DNA of 64,000 nt from Ensifer adhaerens (GCF_028993555.1 NZ_CP118610.1:2666001-2730000), one strand, 5' to 3'; positions 1 through 8,179 are shown, numbered from the stretch's first letter. Numbers and translations: made by a program. The notes: generated by a model from the letters alone, not told the origin.

Positions 1-1
1 C

Positions 2-40
2 GGCCTCACACCGAATGCCAGCCTGCGCGCCGAGAAATAA
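2..40 (+). CDS. 3' end of an unidentified upstream gene (partial)
   Basis: The first 40 bases read without a stop in one plus-strand frame and end in TAA at 38-40, giving the tail GLTPNASLRAEK. This may be the C-terminus of the gene before pth. In many bacteria that neighbour is the L25 ribosomal protein gene rplY, but twelve residues are too few to recognise it. Other frames cannot be excluded. Confidence 0.3.
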   Translation, partial: GLTPNASLRAEK

Positions 41-107
41 GCGTTGACTTCCCTCGGGCACGATGATTTTGGATGGCCCCACCCCGAAATCATCGACGCG
101 TGACGAC

Positions 108-827
108 ATGCTGATCATCGTAGGGCTTGGCAATCCAGGTTCGAAATACGCCGCCAACCGGCACAACATCGGCTTCATGGCGGTCGACGTCATTCATCGC
201 CGGCACGGCTTTTCCTCCTGGTCGAAAAAGTTCAAGGCCGAGATCGCCGAGGGCGACATCGCCGGCGAACGCGTCCTGCTGATGAAGCCGCAAACCTTCA
301 TGAACCTCTCCGGCGAGTCCGTCGGCGAGGCCATGCGCTTCTACAAGCTGCAGCCGAAGGATATCACCGTCATCTATGACGAACTCGACTTGCCGGCCGC
401 CAAGGCGCGCATCAAGGTCGGCGGCGGCCATGGCGGCCACAACGGCATCAAGTCGATCGACGCCCATTGTGGCAAGGAATACCGCCGCCTGCGCCTCGGC
501 ATCGGCCATCCCGGCGTCAAGGATCTGGTGCACGCTCACGTGCTCGGCGACTTCGCCAAGGCCGACCAGACCTGGCTGGTGCCGCTGCTCGACGCCATCG
601 CCGACAATGCCGATATGCTGGTTCGGGGCGAGGACTCTCAGCTTCTGAACAAGGTCGCGCTCGCGACCGGCGGCAAGCCGGAAGTGGAGAAGGCCGAGGC
701 TCCGAAAAAGCAGGGCGCGCAATCGCACATCCATCAGGCGCGCAACTCGGCTCAGCCGAAGAAACTGCCGGCCACCGGCCCCATGGCTGACATGCTGAAG
801 AAGATGTTCGGCTCGAAGGGCGACTAG
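108..827 (+). CDS. pth: Peptidyl-tRNA hydrolase
   Basis: Hydrolyses the ester bond of peptidyl-tRNAs released early from ribosomes, recycling tRNA in the cytoplasm. The 239-residue protein opens with [10 protein letters not shown], the family signature, followed by the catalytic histidine in NRHNIGF (about residue 19). [14 protein letters not shown] and the DELDLP segment supply further substrate-contacting residues, and [11 protein letters not shown] is the second family signature. A lysine/proline-rich tail of about 45 residues extends past the core, as is usual in rhizobia. An in-frame ATG lies upstream at 63, but family alignment starts at MLIIVG, so 108 is preferred. It sits 70 bases before the next plus-strand gene and no clear terminator separates them. 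Confidence 0.95.
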   Translation: MLIIVGLGNPGSKYAANRHNIGFMAVDVIHRRHGFSSWSKKFKAEIAEGDIAGERVLLMKPQTFMNLSGESVGEAMRFYKLQPKDITVIYDELDLPAAKARIKVGGGHGGHNGIKSIDAHCGKEYRRLRLGIGHPGVKDLVHAHVLGDFAKADQTWLVPLLDAIADNADMLVRGEDSQLLNKVALATGGKPEVEKAEAPKKQGAQSHIHQARNSAQPKKLPATGPMADMLKKMFGSKGD

Positions 828-897
828 CTTCCCGTTTGGGGAGCGAGCACTAGTTTTCGCTCAGGTCGGCTTTGAAGACCGGCCTGGAGCACGCCCT

Positions 898-1935
898 ATG
901 AGCCACCCGGTGATTGACTGGCTTCTCGCTTCGGATCCTTCGATCCGTTGGCAAGTGATGCGCGACCTGCTGGATGCCCCGGAACCCGTGTGGAGGGCCG
1001 AGCGCGCCAAGGTGGAGACCGAAGGCTGGGGTGCCAGACTGCTTTCGTATCAGGACGACGACGGCCAATGGGCGGGCGGCGCATTCATCCCGGCGGGATT
1101 TGACGCGAACGAATGGTCAGAGCGCGGCCAGCCCTGGACCGCCACCTGCTTTTCGCTGTCGCAGCTCAGGGAATTCGGCATCGACCCGTCGTCGGATCGG
1201 GCGAGAAGGACCGTCGAACTGATCGGTGCCAACTCTCGTTGGGACGAAGGCGGTCAGCCCTATTGGAAGGGCGAAGTCGAGGAATGCATCAACGGCCGAA
1301 CCGTCGCTGACGGCGCCTATTTCGGTGTCGACATCTCACCCATCGTCGAAAGGCTCGTCACTGAACGCCAGGCCGATGGCGGTTGGAACTGCGAACGGGC
1401 GAACGGCTCGACCTGCTCCTCCTTCGCCAGCACCATCAACGTGCTCGAAGGATTGCTGGAGTTCGAAACGGCAACCGGCGGCACACCGCAGTCCAAGGCG
1501 GCACGCCGGACCGGCGAGGAGTATCTCCTCACGCGTCACCTCTTTCGCCGCCTGAGTACGGGGGAGCCCGCGAACAAGCGCTTCCTTTGCCTCTGCCATC
1601 CAAGCCGCTGGCACTACGACATCCTGCGCGCACTCGACTATTTCCGCGCGTCGCCCCTTCGGGCCGGAGCCCCGCCCGATCCGCGCCTCGGCGAGGCCAT
1701 CGACCATCTTTGCTTTCGACGCGATGAGAACGGCACCTGGCCGCTCGACTGGAGCCCGCCCGGGCGCGTGTGGTTCGATATCGATGACGCGGCCGGCGCG
1801 CCCTCGCGGTGGGTGACGCTCAAGGCGATGCGCGTGCTCAAATGGTGGAATACGTCCGCACCGGTGAGCAAGGCACCTTGGCTCCCTCCGCATCAAACGG
1901 ATTGCTGCGAACCCGAAAGAGACCTGAACGCCTAG
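898..1935 (+). CDS. Squalene-cyclase-like alpha-toroid protein of unknown function
   Basis: A soluble 345-residue protein with no signal peptide. It carries widely spaced tryptophan-rich segments resembling the QW repeats of prenyltransferase/squalene-cyclase folds: DDDGQWAGG (about residues 53-61), QADGGWNC (158-165) and ENGTWPLDW near 280. The spacing suggests an alpha/alpha toroid. The DxDD motif of class II terpene cyclases and the DDxxD motif of class I synthases are both absent, so a cyclase reaction is not supported. I recall similar proteins only as hypothetical or squalene-cyclase-like. A GGAG about nine bases before the ATG acts as ribosome site. It converges on the TetR gene, with overlapping stop codons in a shared CTAG. 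Confidence 0.75.
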   Translation: MSHPVIDWLLASDPSIRWQVMRDLLDAPEPVWRAERAKVETEGWGARLLSYQDDDGQWAGGAFIPAGFDANEWSERGQPWTATCFSLSQLREFGIDPSSDRARRTVELIGANSRWDEGGQPYWKGEVEECINGRTVADGAYFGVDISPIVERLVTERQADGGWNCERANGSTCSSFASTINVLEGLLEFETATGGTPQSKAARRTGEEYLLTRHLFRRLSTGEPANKRFLCLCHPSRWHYDILRALDYFRASPLRAGAPPDPRLGEAIDHLCFRRDENGTWPLDWSPPGRVWFDIDDAAGAPSRWVTLKAMRVLKWWNTSAPVSKAPWLPPHQTDCCEPERDLNA

Positions 1936-2561
1936 GCGGCCCTATGCGCTGCCAGAAAGATGCGCACCGCTTCCGCGGCATGGGCCTGCAGGACCGCCGG
2001 TGTCGGAATGGCGCCGTCGCCGAGCAACATGGCGTCGTTCACCGGTCCGCCCATGACCAGCCAGTTGAAGAAACCGCCGGCGGCCTGCACATCCTTGACA
2101 CGGATATCGCCCTTCTCGTCATAGCGCTTGAAGGCGGCCGCCAGCCGCCTGATCGAGCGCATCGGTCCACGCTCGTGCAAGGCTTCGCCGAGCTGCGGAA
2201 ATCGCTCGACCTCGGCAATGACCAGGCGCCGCACCTGCATCAGCCTCGGCGTCATCACGATCGTCAGCAGCTGGGTGGCATAGTCGAGCAGGAATTCTTC
2301 GATCGGCTCGTCGCCATCCGGGTCGGCGACCTGTTCCTGGAACTCATCGCCTGCCCCGCCCGTCATGCTGCGCACGACTTCCAGAAACAGCGTCTCCTTG
2401 CTCTGGAAATGGGAATAGACGGTCTGCTTCGACACCTCCGCAGTCGCCGCGATCTCATCCATGTTGGTGCCGAGAAACCCGTGTTTCAGGAAGAGATCGC
2501 TGGCTGCACCGACGATCACTTTGCGGGTGCGCTCCATGCGCGTCTTTGCGCCGTTGCTCAA
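1932..2561 (-). CDS. TetR/AcrR family transcriptional regulator
   Basis: A 209-residue regulator with an N-terminal TetR helix-turn-helix: ARKVIVG-type helix 1, then DEIAATAEVSKQTVYSHFQSK at about residues 35-55, which is the recognition region. The variable C-terminal ligand domain resembles the AefR-like group. It is transcribed away from a GFA-family gene, and the 118-bp spacer between them holds a perfect inverted repeat within a sigma-70-like promoter. Local control of the divergent gene, and probably of itself, is therefore the simplest inference. The inducer cannot be read from sequence. Its stop codon shares the palindrome CTAG with the stop of the convergent gene. Confidence 0.9.
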   Translation of the reverse strand: MSNGAKTRMERTRKVIVGAASDLFLKHGFLGTNMDEIAATAEVSKQTVYSHFQSKETLFLEVVRSMTGGAGDEFQEQVADPDGDEPIEEFLLDYATQLLTIVMTPRLMQVRRLVIAEVERFPQLGEALHERGPMRSIRRLAAAFKRYDEKGDIRVKDVQAAGGFFNWLVMGGPVNDAMLLGDGAIPTPAVLQAHAAEAVRIFLAAHRAA

Positions 2562-2621
2562 ACCTGCCTCCCCTATCCGTACGTCACCAAATCACTGGAT
2601 GCGCAGAATAGGCCAGTCGGA

Positions 2622-2651
2622 TTGACAAATCAAACTGGACGGTCCAGTCTA
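2622..2651 (+). promoter_or_regulatory. Promoter with TetR-type operator before the GFA gene
   Basis: TTGACA at 2622-2627 is a consensus -35 box. Overlapping the space where the spacer and -10 would lie is a perfect inverted repeat, ACTGGAC (2634-2640), one base, GTCCAGT (2642-2648). A bound dimer here would block polymerase. The site lies in the divergent spacer between the TetR gene and the GFA gene, so the TetR protein is the obvious candidate ligand, by inference only. Confidence 0.65.
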
Positions 2652-2679
2652 GTCAGTGAAACGAGATCGGGAGAAGGTC

Positions 2680-3234
2680 ATGGTGAAACCGCAAGCAAGA
2701 CATCGGGTTGCCGCCTGCCGATGCGGGCTGGTTGCCTTTGAAGCCGTTGGCGAACCGATCGTCGGCGCCGCCTGTTACTGCACCAGCTGCCGCACCGCCG
2801 GCGAGCGCTTCGAGGCCCTGCCCGAGGCGTCGCCGGTGCTCGAAGCCGACGGTTCGACGCGCTTCGCCCTCTACCGCAAGGACAGGATCCGCTGCATCAG
2901 GGGCAGCGAGCTGCTGCGTGAACACCGGCTGACGCCCGAGGCGCCGACACGCAGGGTGATTGCGAGTTGCTGTAACGCCGCCATGTTCCTCGAATTCAAG
3001 GGCGGTCATTGGCTGAGCGTCTACAATCAGCGTTTCGCCCAGCACGAACAACCACCACTCGAAATGCGAACGATGACGAAAGACCGCAAAGCAGGCGTCG
3101 AGTTCGCCGACACGCTACCGAGCTACAAGACGCATTCCGGCCGCTTCATGTGGCGGCTGTTGACGGCCTGGGCGGCCATGGGATTCAAGGCACCCAGGAT
3201 CGACTATGTGAAAGGCGAGGCCAATGGCACCTGA
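2680..3234 (+). CDS. GFA family (glutathione-dependent formaldehyde-activating enzyme-like) zinc protein
   Basis: A 184-residue protein of the Gfa/Mss4-like fold. Zinc-ligand cysteines are visible as CRC (residues 13-15), CYCTSC (32-37) and SCC near 100. Family members bind glutathione adducts, but most lack proven formaldehyde activity, so the exact substrate is unknown. An upstream GTG in frame at 2656 exists, but GGGAGAAGG just before the ATG at 2680 decides the start. It overlaps the next small gene by 11 bases, so the two are probably co-transcribed. The operator upstream suggests TetR-controlled, inducible expression. Confidence 0.85.
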   Translation: MVKPQARHRVAACRCGLVAFEAVGEPIVGAACYCTSCRTAGERFEALPEASPVLEADGSTRFALYRKDRIRCIRGSELLREHRLTPEAPTRRVIASCCNAAMFLEFKGGHWLSVYNQRFAQHEQPPLEMRTMTKDRKAGVEFADTLPSYKTHSGRFMWRLLTAWAAMGFKAPRIDYVKGEANGT

Positions 3235-3526
3235 AGCTGGGAAGATCGAGATCGAAAACATCGTCTCTCCCGGCCACAAACACCGCGTCGACCGGGTGAA
3301 ATACGAGGCAATGCGGGACGCCTTGCTCGCTGTGCTGCCGCGGGCCGCGCCGGGGCTGAGCGTTGCCGAAGCGAAGGAAAGGCTATTGCCACTGCTGCCG
3401 CAGAACCTTTTCCCTGCCGGCGCGAAGGCCGGCTGGTGGCTGAAGGCAGTTCAACTCGATCTAGAAGCCAAGGGCACGATCGCCCGGGTAGCGAGCAAGC
3501 CGCTTCGTCTGCACAAGAAGGCGTAA
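3224..3526 (+). CDS. Small conserved protein, DUF6958-like
   Basis: A 100-residue cytoplasmic protein without membrane segments. It contains a central amphipathic block, YEAMRDALLAVLPRAAPGLSVAEAKERLL, and a WWLKAVQLDLEAKG motif that looks like a winged-helix-type dimer element. I associate this pattern with the DUF6958 family, from memory. It overlaps the GFA gene by 11 bases in another frame, which implies translational coupling and a shared role in the TetR-controlled unit. No function can be given. Confidence 0.7.
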   Translation: MAPEAGKIEIENIVSPGHKHRVDRVKYEAMRDALLAVLPRAAPGLSVAEAKERLLPLLPQNLFPAGAKAGWWLKAVQLDLEAKGTIARVASKPLRLHKKA

Positions 3527-3569
3527 GGCAAGCCGGCGAACACCGGGCATCCTCAACGCCCGCCGCTCG

Positions 3570-3881
3570 TTATTCCTCTGGTTCGGTGGTGAAGAGCAGC
3601 GGAAAACCCGCTTCCTTGGCAAGATCGGTCGCCGCTTTGGCCTTGGTTTCCGCAATGTCGCGCACACAGACCACGACCACCGATGTGCCCATCTTGTGCG
3701 CCGTCATCATCACGCGGTAGCCGGCCTCCTCGCTCATATGGAACACGGCCTTGAGCACGCCGACGACGAACTCGCGCGGAGTGTAGTCGTCATTGAGCAG
3801 CATGACCTTGTAGAGCTTCGGCCGTTCGAGCTTCAGCTTGACCTTCACTTTGACTTTTCTGGCAACCTCGTTGTCACTCAT
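3570..3881 (-). CDS. clpS: ATP-dependent Clp protease adaptor ClpS
   Basis: Adaptor that delivers N-degron substrates to ClpA/ClpP. The 103-residue protein has the core LLNDDYTPREFVV, in which the Asn-Asp pair binds the substrate alpha-amino group, followed by VLKAVFHM and AHKMGTSVVVV, the hydrophobic pocket and ClpA-contact region. The N-terminal tail is unusually rich in alternating Lys/Val (residues 8-18). The start MSDNEV at 3881 fits family length; the longer frame upstream is non-coding. Rhizobia usually have two clpS genes, and which paralogue this is cannot be settled here. Confidence 0.9.
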   Translation of the reverse strand: MSDNEVARKVKVKVKLKLERPKLYKVMLLNDDYTPREFVVGVLKAVFHMSEEAGYRVMMTAHKMGTSVVVVCVRDIAETKAKAATDLAKEAGFPLLFTTEPEE

Positions 3882-3948
3882 CGGTACCACCCCGTTGATG
3901 ACAGAAAGAACGGCACGAGCGCCACCGCACAAGTCCTTACATCGCAAT

Positions 3949-3994
3949 CGATTTAAGGACAGAGCCATGCAGCGGATCTCAGTGCTACAGCGGA
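3949..3994 (+). repeat. Dispersed repeat, family B, degenerate or truncated copy
   Basis: CGATTTAAGGACAGAGCC followed by ATGCAGCG and GTGCTACAGCG matches the 5' half of the copy at 26900-26978. The 3' half, which forms the inner hairpin there, has diverged here. It lies in the spacer upstream of clpS. Such short palindromic elements are scattered through rhizobial genomes. Confidence 0.55.
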
Positions 3995-4075
3995 GCGAGC
4001 GTGTCTCTGAAATGGCGCACCGCCGTATGGGCACTATCCTACGGGCGAGCGCACCGATCAAGCAAAAGCCGACAC

Positions 4076-4642
4076 TCAGCTGTCGCGCCGACGGCCGACG
4101 AACATCTTCGCCTCTGGGTCACACGAACGTGCCCGCTCCAGCGCCGCCTCCGCCGTCTGCTTGCGCGCAAGTACCGCGTGGAAAAAGCAGTGCACGAAGA
4201 GCGGCGCATCCGTCCCTTCGGGCGAGCCATCGGGAGCGACGTAGAGAGCTGCGCCACCCGCCCCGACAAAGGCATCGCCGTAGGCCTTGCCGCCGGTCTC
4301 GCAGCAGGTGCTGAGAACGATCTTGCCGTCGAGCCTGGCATGCTCGGCGACCACCGCAGGCGGCAGGCTGCCCTCGATCAGCATCGACGTATCGATATCC
4401 TCGATGTAGTCACCGAAGACGAAACCGTTCTCGTCGCCGTGGCCGCAGATGACCAGATGCTGGTGCACGAGTTCGCCGCCGCCGATCAGGGTCAGGAAAT
4501 CCCCAGGTGTTCCCGGCAGGTGCAGCGTGACAACGGCGCCAAGGCTCTCCAGCATGGAGCGGATCAACAGGGCTTCCAACGTGTCGCCAATGTCGACGAC
4601 GGCCACCGGCACGCGCGGGAACATGAATTTCTGATCGATCAA
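4076..4642 (-). CDS. Uncharacterised protein with caspase-like His/Cys dyad
   Basis: A 188-residue cytoplasmic protein I cannot assign to a named family. Two motifs stand out: LVICGHGDENG (histidine at about 68) and KIVLSTCCETGG (cysteines at about 113-114). Their order and the preceding hydrophobic strands resemble the His-Gly and Cys dyad sites of clan CD peptidases such as caspase-like and CHAT proteins, though the protein is very small. Activity is inference. The TTG start at 4642 is chosen because GAGGAG lies six bases before it; an ATG at 4696 lacks a ribosome site, and another ATG at 4624 is possible. It is divergent from ychF. Confidence 0.7.
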   Translation of the reverse strand: MIDQKFMFPRVPVAVVDIGDTLEALLIRSMLESLGAVVTLHLPGTPGDFLTLIGGGELVHQHLVICGHGDENGFVFGDYIEDIDTSMLIEGSLPPAVVAEHARLDGKIVLSTCCETGGKAYGDAFVGAGGAALYVAPDGSPEGTDAPLFVHCFFHAVLARKQTAEAALERARSCDPEAKMFVGRRRDS

Positions 4643-4763
4643 TGCGGGCTCCTCAGACGTTTTGCCGCGACGAGACCGGCGGTTTTCTGAGCGCATATGC
4701 GGCCCAAATACAGCGCGTTCAACGGCGCAAGCCCCTTATTTACCGTGAACGGGGCCTCCGCCC

Positions 4764-4792
4764 TTGACCAGGAAGCGCCCTTCCCGCATAGC
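4764..4792 (+). promoter_or_regulatory. Probable sigma-70 promoter of ychF
   Basis: TTGACC at 4764-4769, a 17-base spacer, and CATAGC at 4787-4792 form a good housekeeping-type promoter, giving a leader of about 30 bases before ychF. Confidence 0.5.
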
Positions 4793-4829
4793 CACGCCAA
4801 CTGAATTTCTAGGATACGGACGAGACCCC

Positions 4830-5933
4830 ATGGGCTTCAAATGCGGTATTGTGGGACTGCCGAACGTCGGCAAGTCCACCCTCTTCAACGCGCTGACCAA
4901 GACGGCAGCCGCCCAGGCGGCCAACTACCCGTTCTGCACCATCGAGCCGAACACCGGCGAAGTGGCAGTGCCGGACCCGCGCATGCGCAAGCTCGCCGAC
5001 ATCGCCAAGTCGAAGGAAATCATCCCGACACGCATCTCCTTCGTCGATATCGCCGGCCTCGTGCGCGGCGCGTCGAAGGGCGAAGGCCTCGGCAACCAGT
5101 TCCTCGCCAACATCCGCGAGGTCGATGCCGTCGTTCACGTGCTGCGCTGCTTCGAGGATGACGACATTACCCACGTCGAGGGCCGCATCAACCCGGTCGC
5201 CGATGCCGAGACGATCGAGACCGAGCTGATGCTCGCCGACCTCGAGAGCCTGGAGCGCCGCACCGAGCAGACACGCAAGCGCGCCGTCGGCAAGGACAAG
5301 GATTCCATGGCGCAGCTTCCAATCATGGAAGCCTCGCTGAAGCTGCTGCAGGACGGCAAGCCGGTCCGCACGCTGCTTTCGACGCTCGACGCCGAAGAAC
5401 TGCGCATCCTCCAGGGCCTCAACCTCCTGACGGCGCATCCGGTGCTCTATGTCTGCAACGTCGCGGAAAGCGATGCGGTCGACGGCAACGAGCACACCCG
5501 CGCGGTCGCCGAAATGGCTAAGGCGCAAGGGGCCGAAAGCGTCGTCATTTCGGCGGCGATCGAATCCGAAGTGGCCCAGTTGCCGGAAGACGAATCCAAG
5601 GAGTTCCTGAGCGCGCTCGGCCTCGAAGAAGCCGGTCTCGACCGTCTGATCCGCGCCGGCTACAAGCTGCTCGACCTCATCACCTATTTCACCGTCGGCC
5701 CCAAGGAAACGCGCGCCTGGACGATCCAGCGCGGCACCAAGGCACCACAGGCCGCCGGCGTCATCCACACCGACTTCGAGCGCGGCTTCATCCGCGCCAA
5801 CACCATCGCCTACGAAGACTATATCGCGCTCGGTGGCGAAGTTGGCGCCAAGGAAGCCGGCAAGGCGCGCGACGAAGGCAAGGAATACGTCGTCCAGGAC
5901 GGCGACGTGATCCACTTCCGCTTCAACACGTAA
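4830..5933 (+). CDS. ychF: Redox-regulated ATPase/GTPase YchF (OBG family)
   Basis: A ribosome-associated P-loop NTPase that prefers ATP. The 367-residue protein has G1 GLPNVGKST at residues 8-16, the switch II region DIAGLVRGASKGEGLGNQFL, a coiled alpha-helical insertion in the middle, and a C-terminal TGS domain that ends in QDGDVIHFRFNT. The YchF-type start MGFKCGIVGLPNVG fixes the initiation codon; a longer frame to 4764 overlaps the promoter and is not used. The gene is monocistronic and converges with the DUF2157-like gene. Confidence 0.97.
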   Translation: MGFKCGIVGLPNVGKSTLFNALTKTAAAQAANYPFCTIEPNTGEVAVPDPRMRKLADIAKSKEIIPTRISFVDIAGLVRGASKGEGLGNQFLANIREVDAVVHVLRCFEDDDITHVEGRINPVADAETIETELMLADLESLERRTEQTRKRAVGKDKDSMAQLPIMEASLKLLQDGKPVRTLLSTLDAEELRILQGLNLLTAHPVLYVCNVAESDAVDGNEHTRAVAEMAKAQGAESVVISAAIESEVAQLPEDESKEFLSALGLEEAGLDRLIRAGYKLLDLITYFTVGPKETRAWTIQRGTKAPQAAGVIHTDFERGFIRANTIAYEDYIALGGEVGAKEAGKARDEGKEYVVQDGDVIHFRFNT

Positions 5934-5972
5934 GGTGCGAAGCGCAACCGCGCCCCATACCTGATCGAAGTT

Positions 5973-7079
5973 TCACGGCGCGGCATGCAACCGCGCCGTC
6001 ATCGTTTCCGGCAGCAGATCGATGACGATGCGGCGCAACCGCTGCCAGAAGATGCCGATGAACAGCACGGTCACGCCGACAATCGCAAAGGCGATGAAGA
6101 CGTAGCTGTCGAGCGAAGCACCGGTCTTGCTCAGCATCGTCCACACCGCGCCCCCGAGCGACAGCAGCCCTGAAGTGACGAACGCACGACGGTCGATGAC
6201 GAGCCCCACCAGCATGAAGGCCGCAACGATCAGGATCGCGGCAACCGCCTGGCCGAAGCCGGCCTGACCGTCCCACCAGCTGTCGCCGCCATTTGACAGG
6301 AAAACCAGGCCCATCAGTGCGTAGAGCAATGCAGGTGCTGCGGCCAGGTGCAGCCAGAAAGCGGTGTCGGAGCGCGCGGTCTCACGTTGTGGATCGGAAA
6401 CGTCATAGCGCATGGCGGCGGCAAAAAGCCCCAAGGCTCCAACAAGAACGGTGAGTGCGAGAAGCATGAAATGGTCTTCGTTGGCAAGGTCGATCCCGAA
6501 GATCTTCTCAAGGGCAAGAAGGATCGCGACCACGCAGATGAGCGCGATCGAAACCATCAGACCGGCCAGCGCCAGCGGTACGCGATAGCGCCAGTAGAAC
6601 AGGCCCAGCGGAACCGGGAACGCCGACAGGTAAGCGAGCGGAAAGACAAGCGGCTTCCAGGCATCGTCATGCTCGCCCACGAACCACAGTGACGTCGTCC
6701 CGACCCAGTGCACGAGCGCAATCGTCAGCGCCACTGACGGCAGTGCCAGCCGTTGGCGCCGCACCAGTATTTCGGCGAGGATGAGGATGACCGGCAGCGT
6801 TGCGAACGGACCACCGAGCCCCCAAAGGCCGATCAGCACGACAACGACGCCGATGGTGATCAGGATATCGTGAAATCCGCGCACGAACCGCGGCTGCTCG
6901 CTGTCTTCGGCTGCACGCGCATCGAGCGCAGCGTCGTGCCGTTCCGCGACGGCATCCGCCGCCGCCGGTCCGCAGATTATGCCGCGGTCCGCGAGAAACG
7001 CTTCCAGATCTCTCACCTGGCTCGCTGAGATGATCCCTTTTTCGGCTGCGCCCGCGAGCGCTCGGTTCAGTTCCGTCAC
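5973..7079 (-). CDS. Polytopic membrane protein, DUF2157-like
   Basis: A 368-residue inner-membrane protein. The N-terminal 60 residues are soluble and helical (TELNRALAGAAEKGIISASQVRDLEAFL), as in DUF2157 proteins, and are followed by roughly nine to ten hydrophobic segments between residues 75 and 350. No catalytic or transport motif is visible. A GTG at 7079 preceded by GAGGAAAG is preferred as start; the ATG at 7100 has no ribosome site. It is divergent from the MaoC pair. Function unknown. Confidence 0.75.
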   Translation of the reverse strand: MTELNRALAGAAEKGIISASQVRDLEAFLADRGIICGPAAADAVAERHDAALDARAAEDSEQPRFVRGFHDILITIGVVVVLIGLWGLGGPFATLPVILILAEILVRRQRLALPSVALTIALVHWVGTTSLWFVGEHDDAWKPLVFPLAYLSAFPVPLGLFYWRYRVPLALAGLMVSIALICVVAILLALEKIFGIDLANEDHFMLLALTVLVGALGLFAAAMRYDVSDPQRETARSDTAFWLHLAAAPALLYALMGLVFLSNGGDSWWDGQAGFGQAVAAILIVAAFMLVGLVIDRRAFVTSGLLSLGGAVWTMLSKTGASLDSYVFIAFAIVGVTVLFIGIFWQRLRRIVIDLLPETMTARLHAAP

Positions 7080-7256
7080 GAGCTTTCCTCGATGAAACAT
7101 TGGCGGATATGGCTACGTGGTTGCACGGACATGCGACAAGCGCAACCTGAAACCTTGACGGACACGCGATGCCGCCGCCGTCGCGCTCAAATGGATTCCG
7201 CTTCGAGAGATTATGCAGTAGGTAAGGCGCAGCAAATCAGACGGGACAACTCAAGC

Positions 7257-7709
7257 ATGCTGTATTTCGAGGATTTTTCCGAAGGGCGGCGTTTCGACTA
7301 CAAGCCGGTCGAGATGAAACCGGCGGAGATGATTGCCTTCGCCAGCGAATTCGACCCGCAGCCCATGCATCTCGATGAGGAAGCGGGAAAACGCAGCATT
7401 CTTGGCGGTCTTGCCGCTTCCGGCTGGCACACCAGCGCCGTCGGCATGCGCATGATGCTCGACGCCTTCATGGGCAATTCGACGTCTCAAGGGTCACCCG
7501 GCATCGACTTCATGGACTGGAGGAAGCCGGTCATATCAAGCGATATTCTCAACGGCTTCAGCCTCGTGCTCGAAGCGCGGCGGTCGAAATCGAAGCCCGA
7601 TCTCGGCATCGTCAAATTCCGCAACGAGATCACCAACCAGGTGGGTGAACCCGTGGCAGTCTCCGAATGCACCGTTCTCTTTCGCTGCCGCGAAAAGGTG
7701 CATGCCTGA
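7257..7709 (+). CDS. MaoC family dehydratase (first of pair)
   Basis: A 150-residue hot-dog fold protein. FASEFDPQPMHLDEEAG (about residues 23-39) holds the Asp and His that serve as catalytic dyad in R-specific enoyl-CoA hydratases, followed by GGLAASGWHTSAVGMRM. The real CoA substrate is unknown. The start MLYFEDFSEGRRF at 7257 fits MaoC proteins; the upstream part of the frame is low-complexity and rejected. Its TGA overlaps the ATG of the second MaoC gene, so the two are translationally coupled and may form a heterodimer. Confidence 0.85.
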   Translation: MLYFEDFSEGRRFDYKPVEMKPAEMIAFASEFDPQPMHLDEEAGKRSILGGLAASGWHTSAVGMRMMLDAFMGNSTSQGSPGIDFMDWRKPVISSDILNGFSLVLEARRSKSKPDLGIVKFRNEITNQVGEPVAVSECTVLFRCREKVHA

Positions 7710-8179
7710 TGATGACGATGGAAGAATTCTACGCCGCCAGGGCCAAGACCACCATCGGCAGCCTGACCTTTGCGGCCGAAGACATCATCCGCTTTGCCCG
7801 CAACTTCGACCCGCAGCCCTTTCATCTTGATGAGGAGGCAGCGCGGCATTCGCTGTTCGGCGGGCTGTGCGCCTCGGGCTGGCATACCTGTGCCGGATGG
7901 ATGCAATGCTTCGTCAAGTTCTGGCGAAACGAGCAGCGCCGGCTTGCCGCCGAGGGCCTGCGCGCGCCGAACCTCGGCCCCTCGCCCGGCTTCCGCGACC
8001 TCAAATGGCTGAAGCCTGTCTATGCCGGCGACACGGTCACCTACTTCGTGACCTTCCTCGAGAGCCGCACGCTTGCCTCGAAACCCGGCTGGCGGATCAA
8101 CACGATCCTGTGCGAAGGCGACAACCAGCATGGAGAGGCGGTAATCCGCTTCGAGAGCAAGGTGATCGAGTTCGTCTGA
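7709..8179 (+). CDS. MaoC family dehydratase (second of pair)
   Basis: A 156-residue paralogue of the preceding gene. It has the matching hydratase motif FARNFDPQPFHLDEEAA and GGLCASGWHTCAGWMQ, plus the C-terminal pattern LKWLKPVYAGDTVTYFV typical of MaoC/NodN-like proteins. It starts at the ATG overlapping the previous stop (ATGA-type coupling); a second ATG follows three bases later. Both copies keep the catalytic Asp/His pair, so neither looks like a degenerate partner. A role in acyl-CoA hydration is family-based inference. Confidence 0.85.
   Translation: MMTMEEFYAARAKTTIGSLTFAAEDIIRFARNFDPQPFHLDEEAARHSLFGGLCASGWHTCAGWMQCFVKFWRNEQRRLAAEGLRAPNLGPSPGFRDLKWLKPVYAGDTVTYFVTFLESRTLASKPGWRINTILCEGDNQHGEAVIRFESKVIEFV

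Noticed and set aside
1809..2741. 310-codon plus-strand frame over the TetR gene
   Set aside because: Crosses the divergent operator region and has no domain; the TetR helix-turn-helix on the other strand is clear.
5975..5999. GC hairpin ACGGCGCGG/CCGCGCCGT at the end of the DUF2157-like gene as terminator
   Set aside because: It lies inside the coding end and lacks a T tract on either strand.
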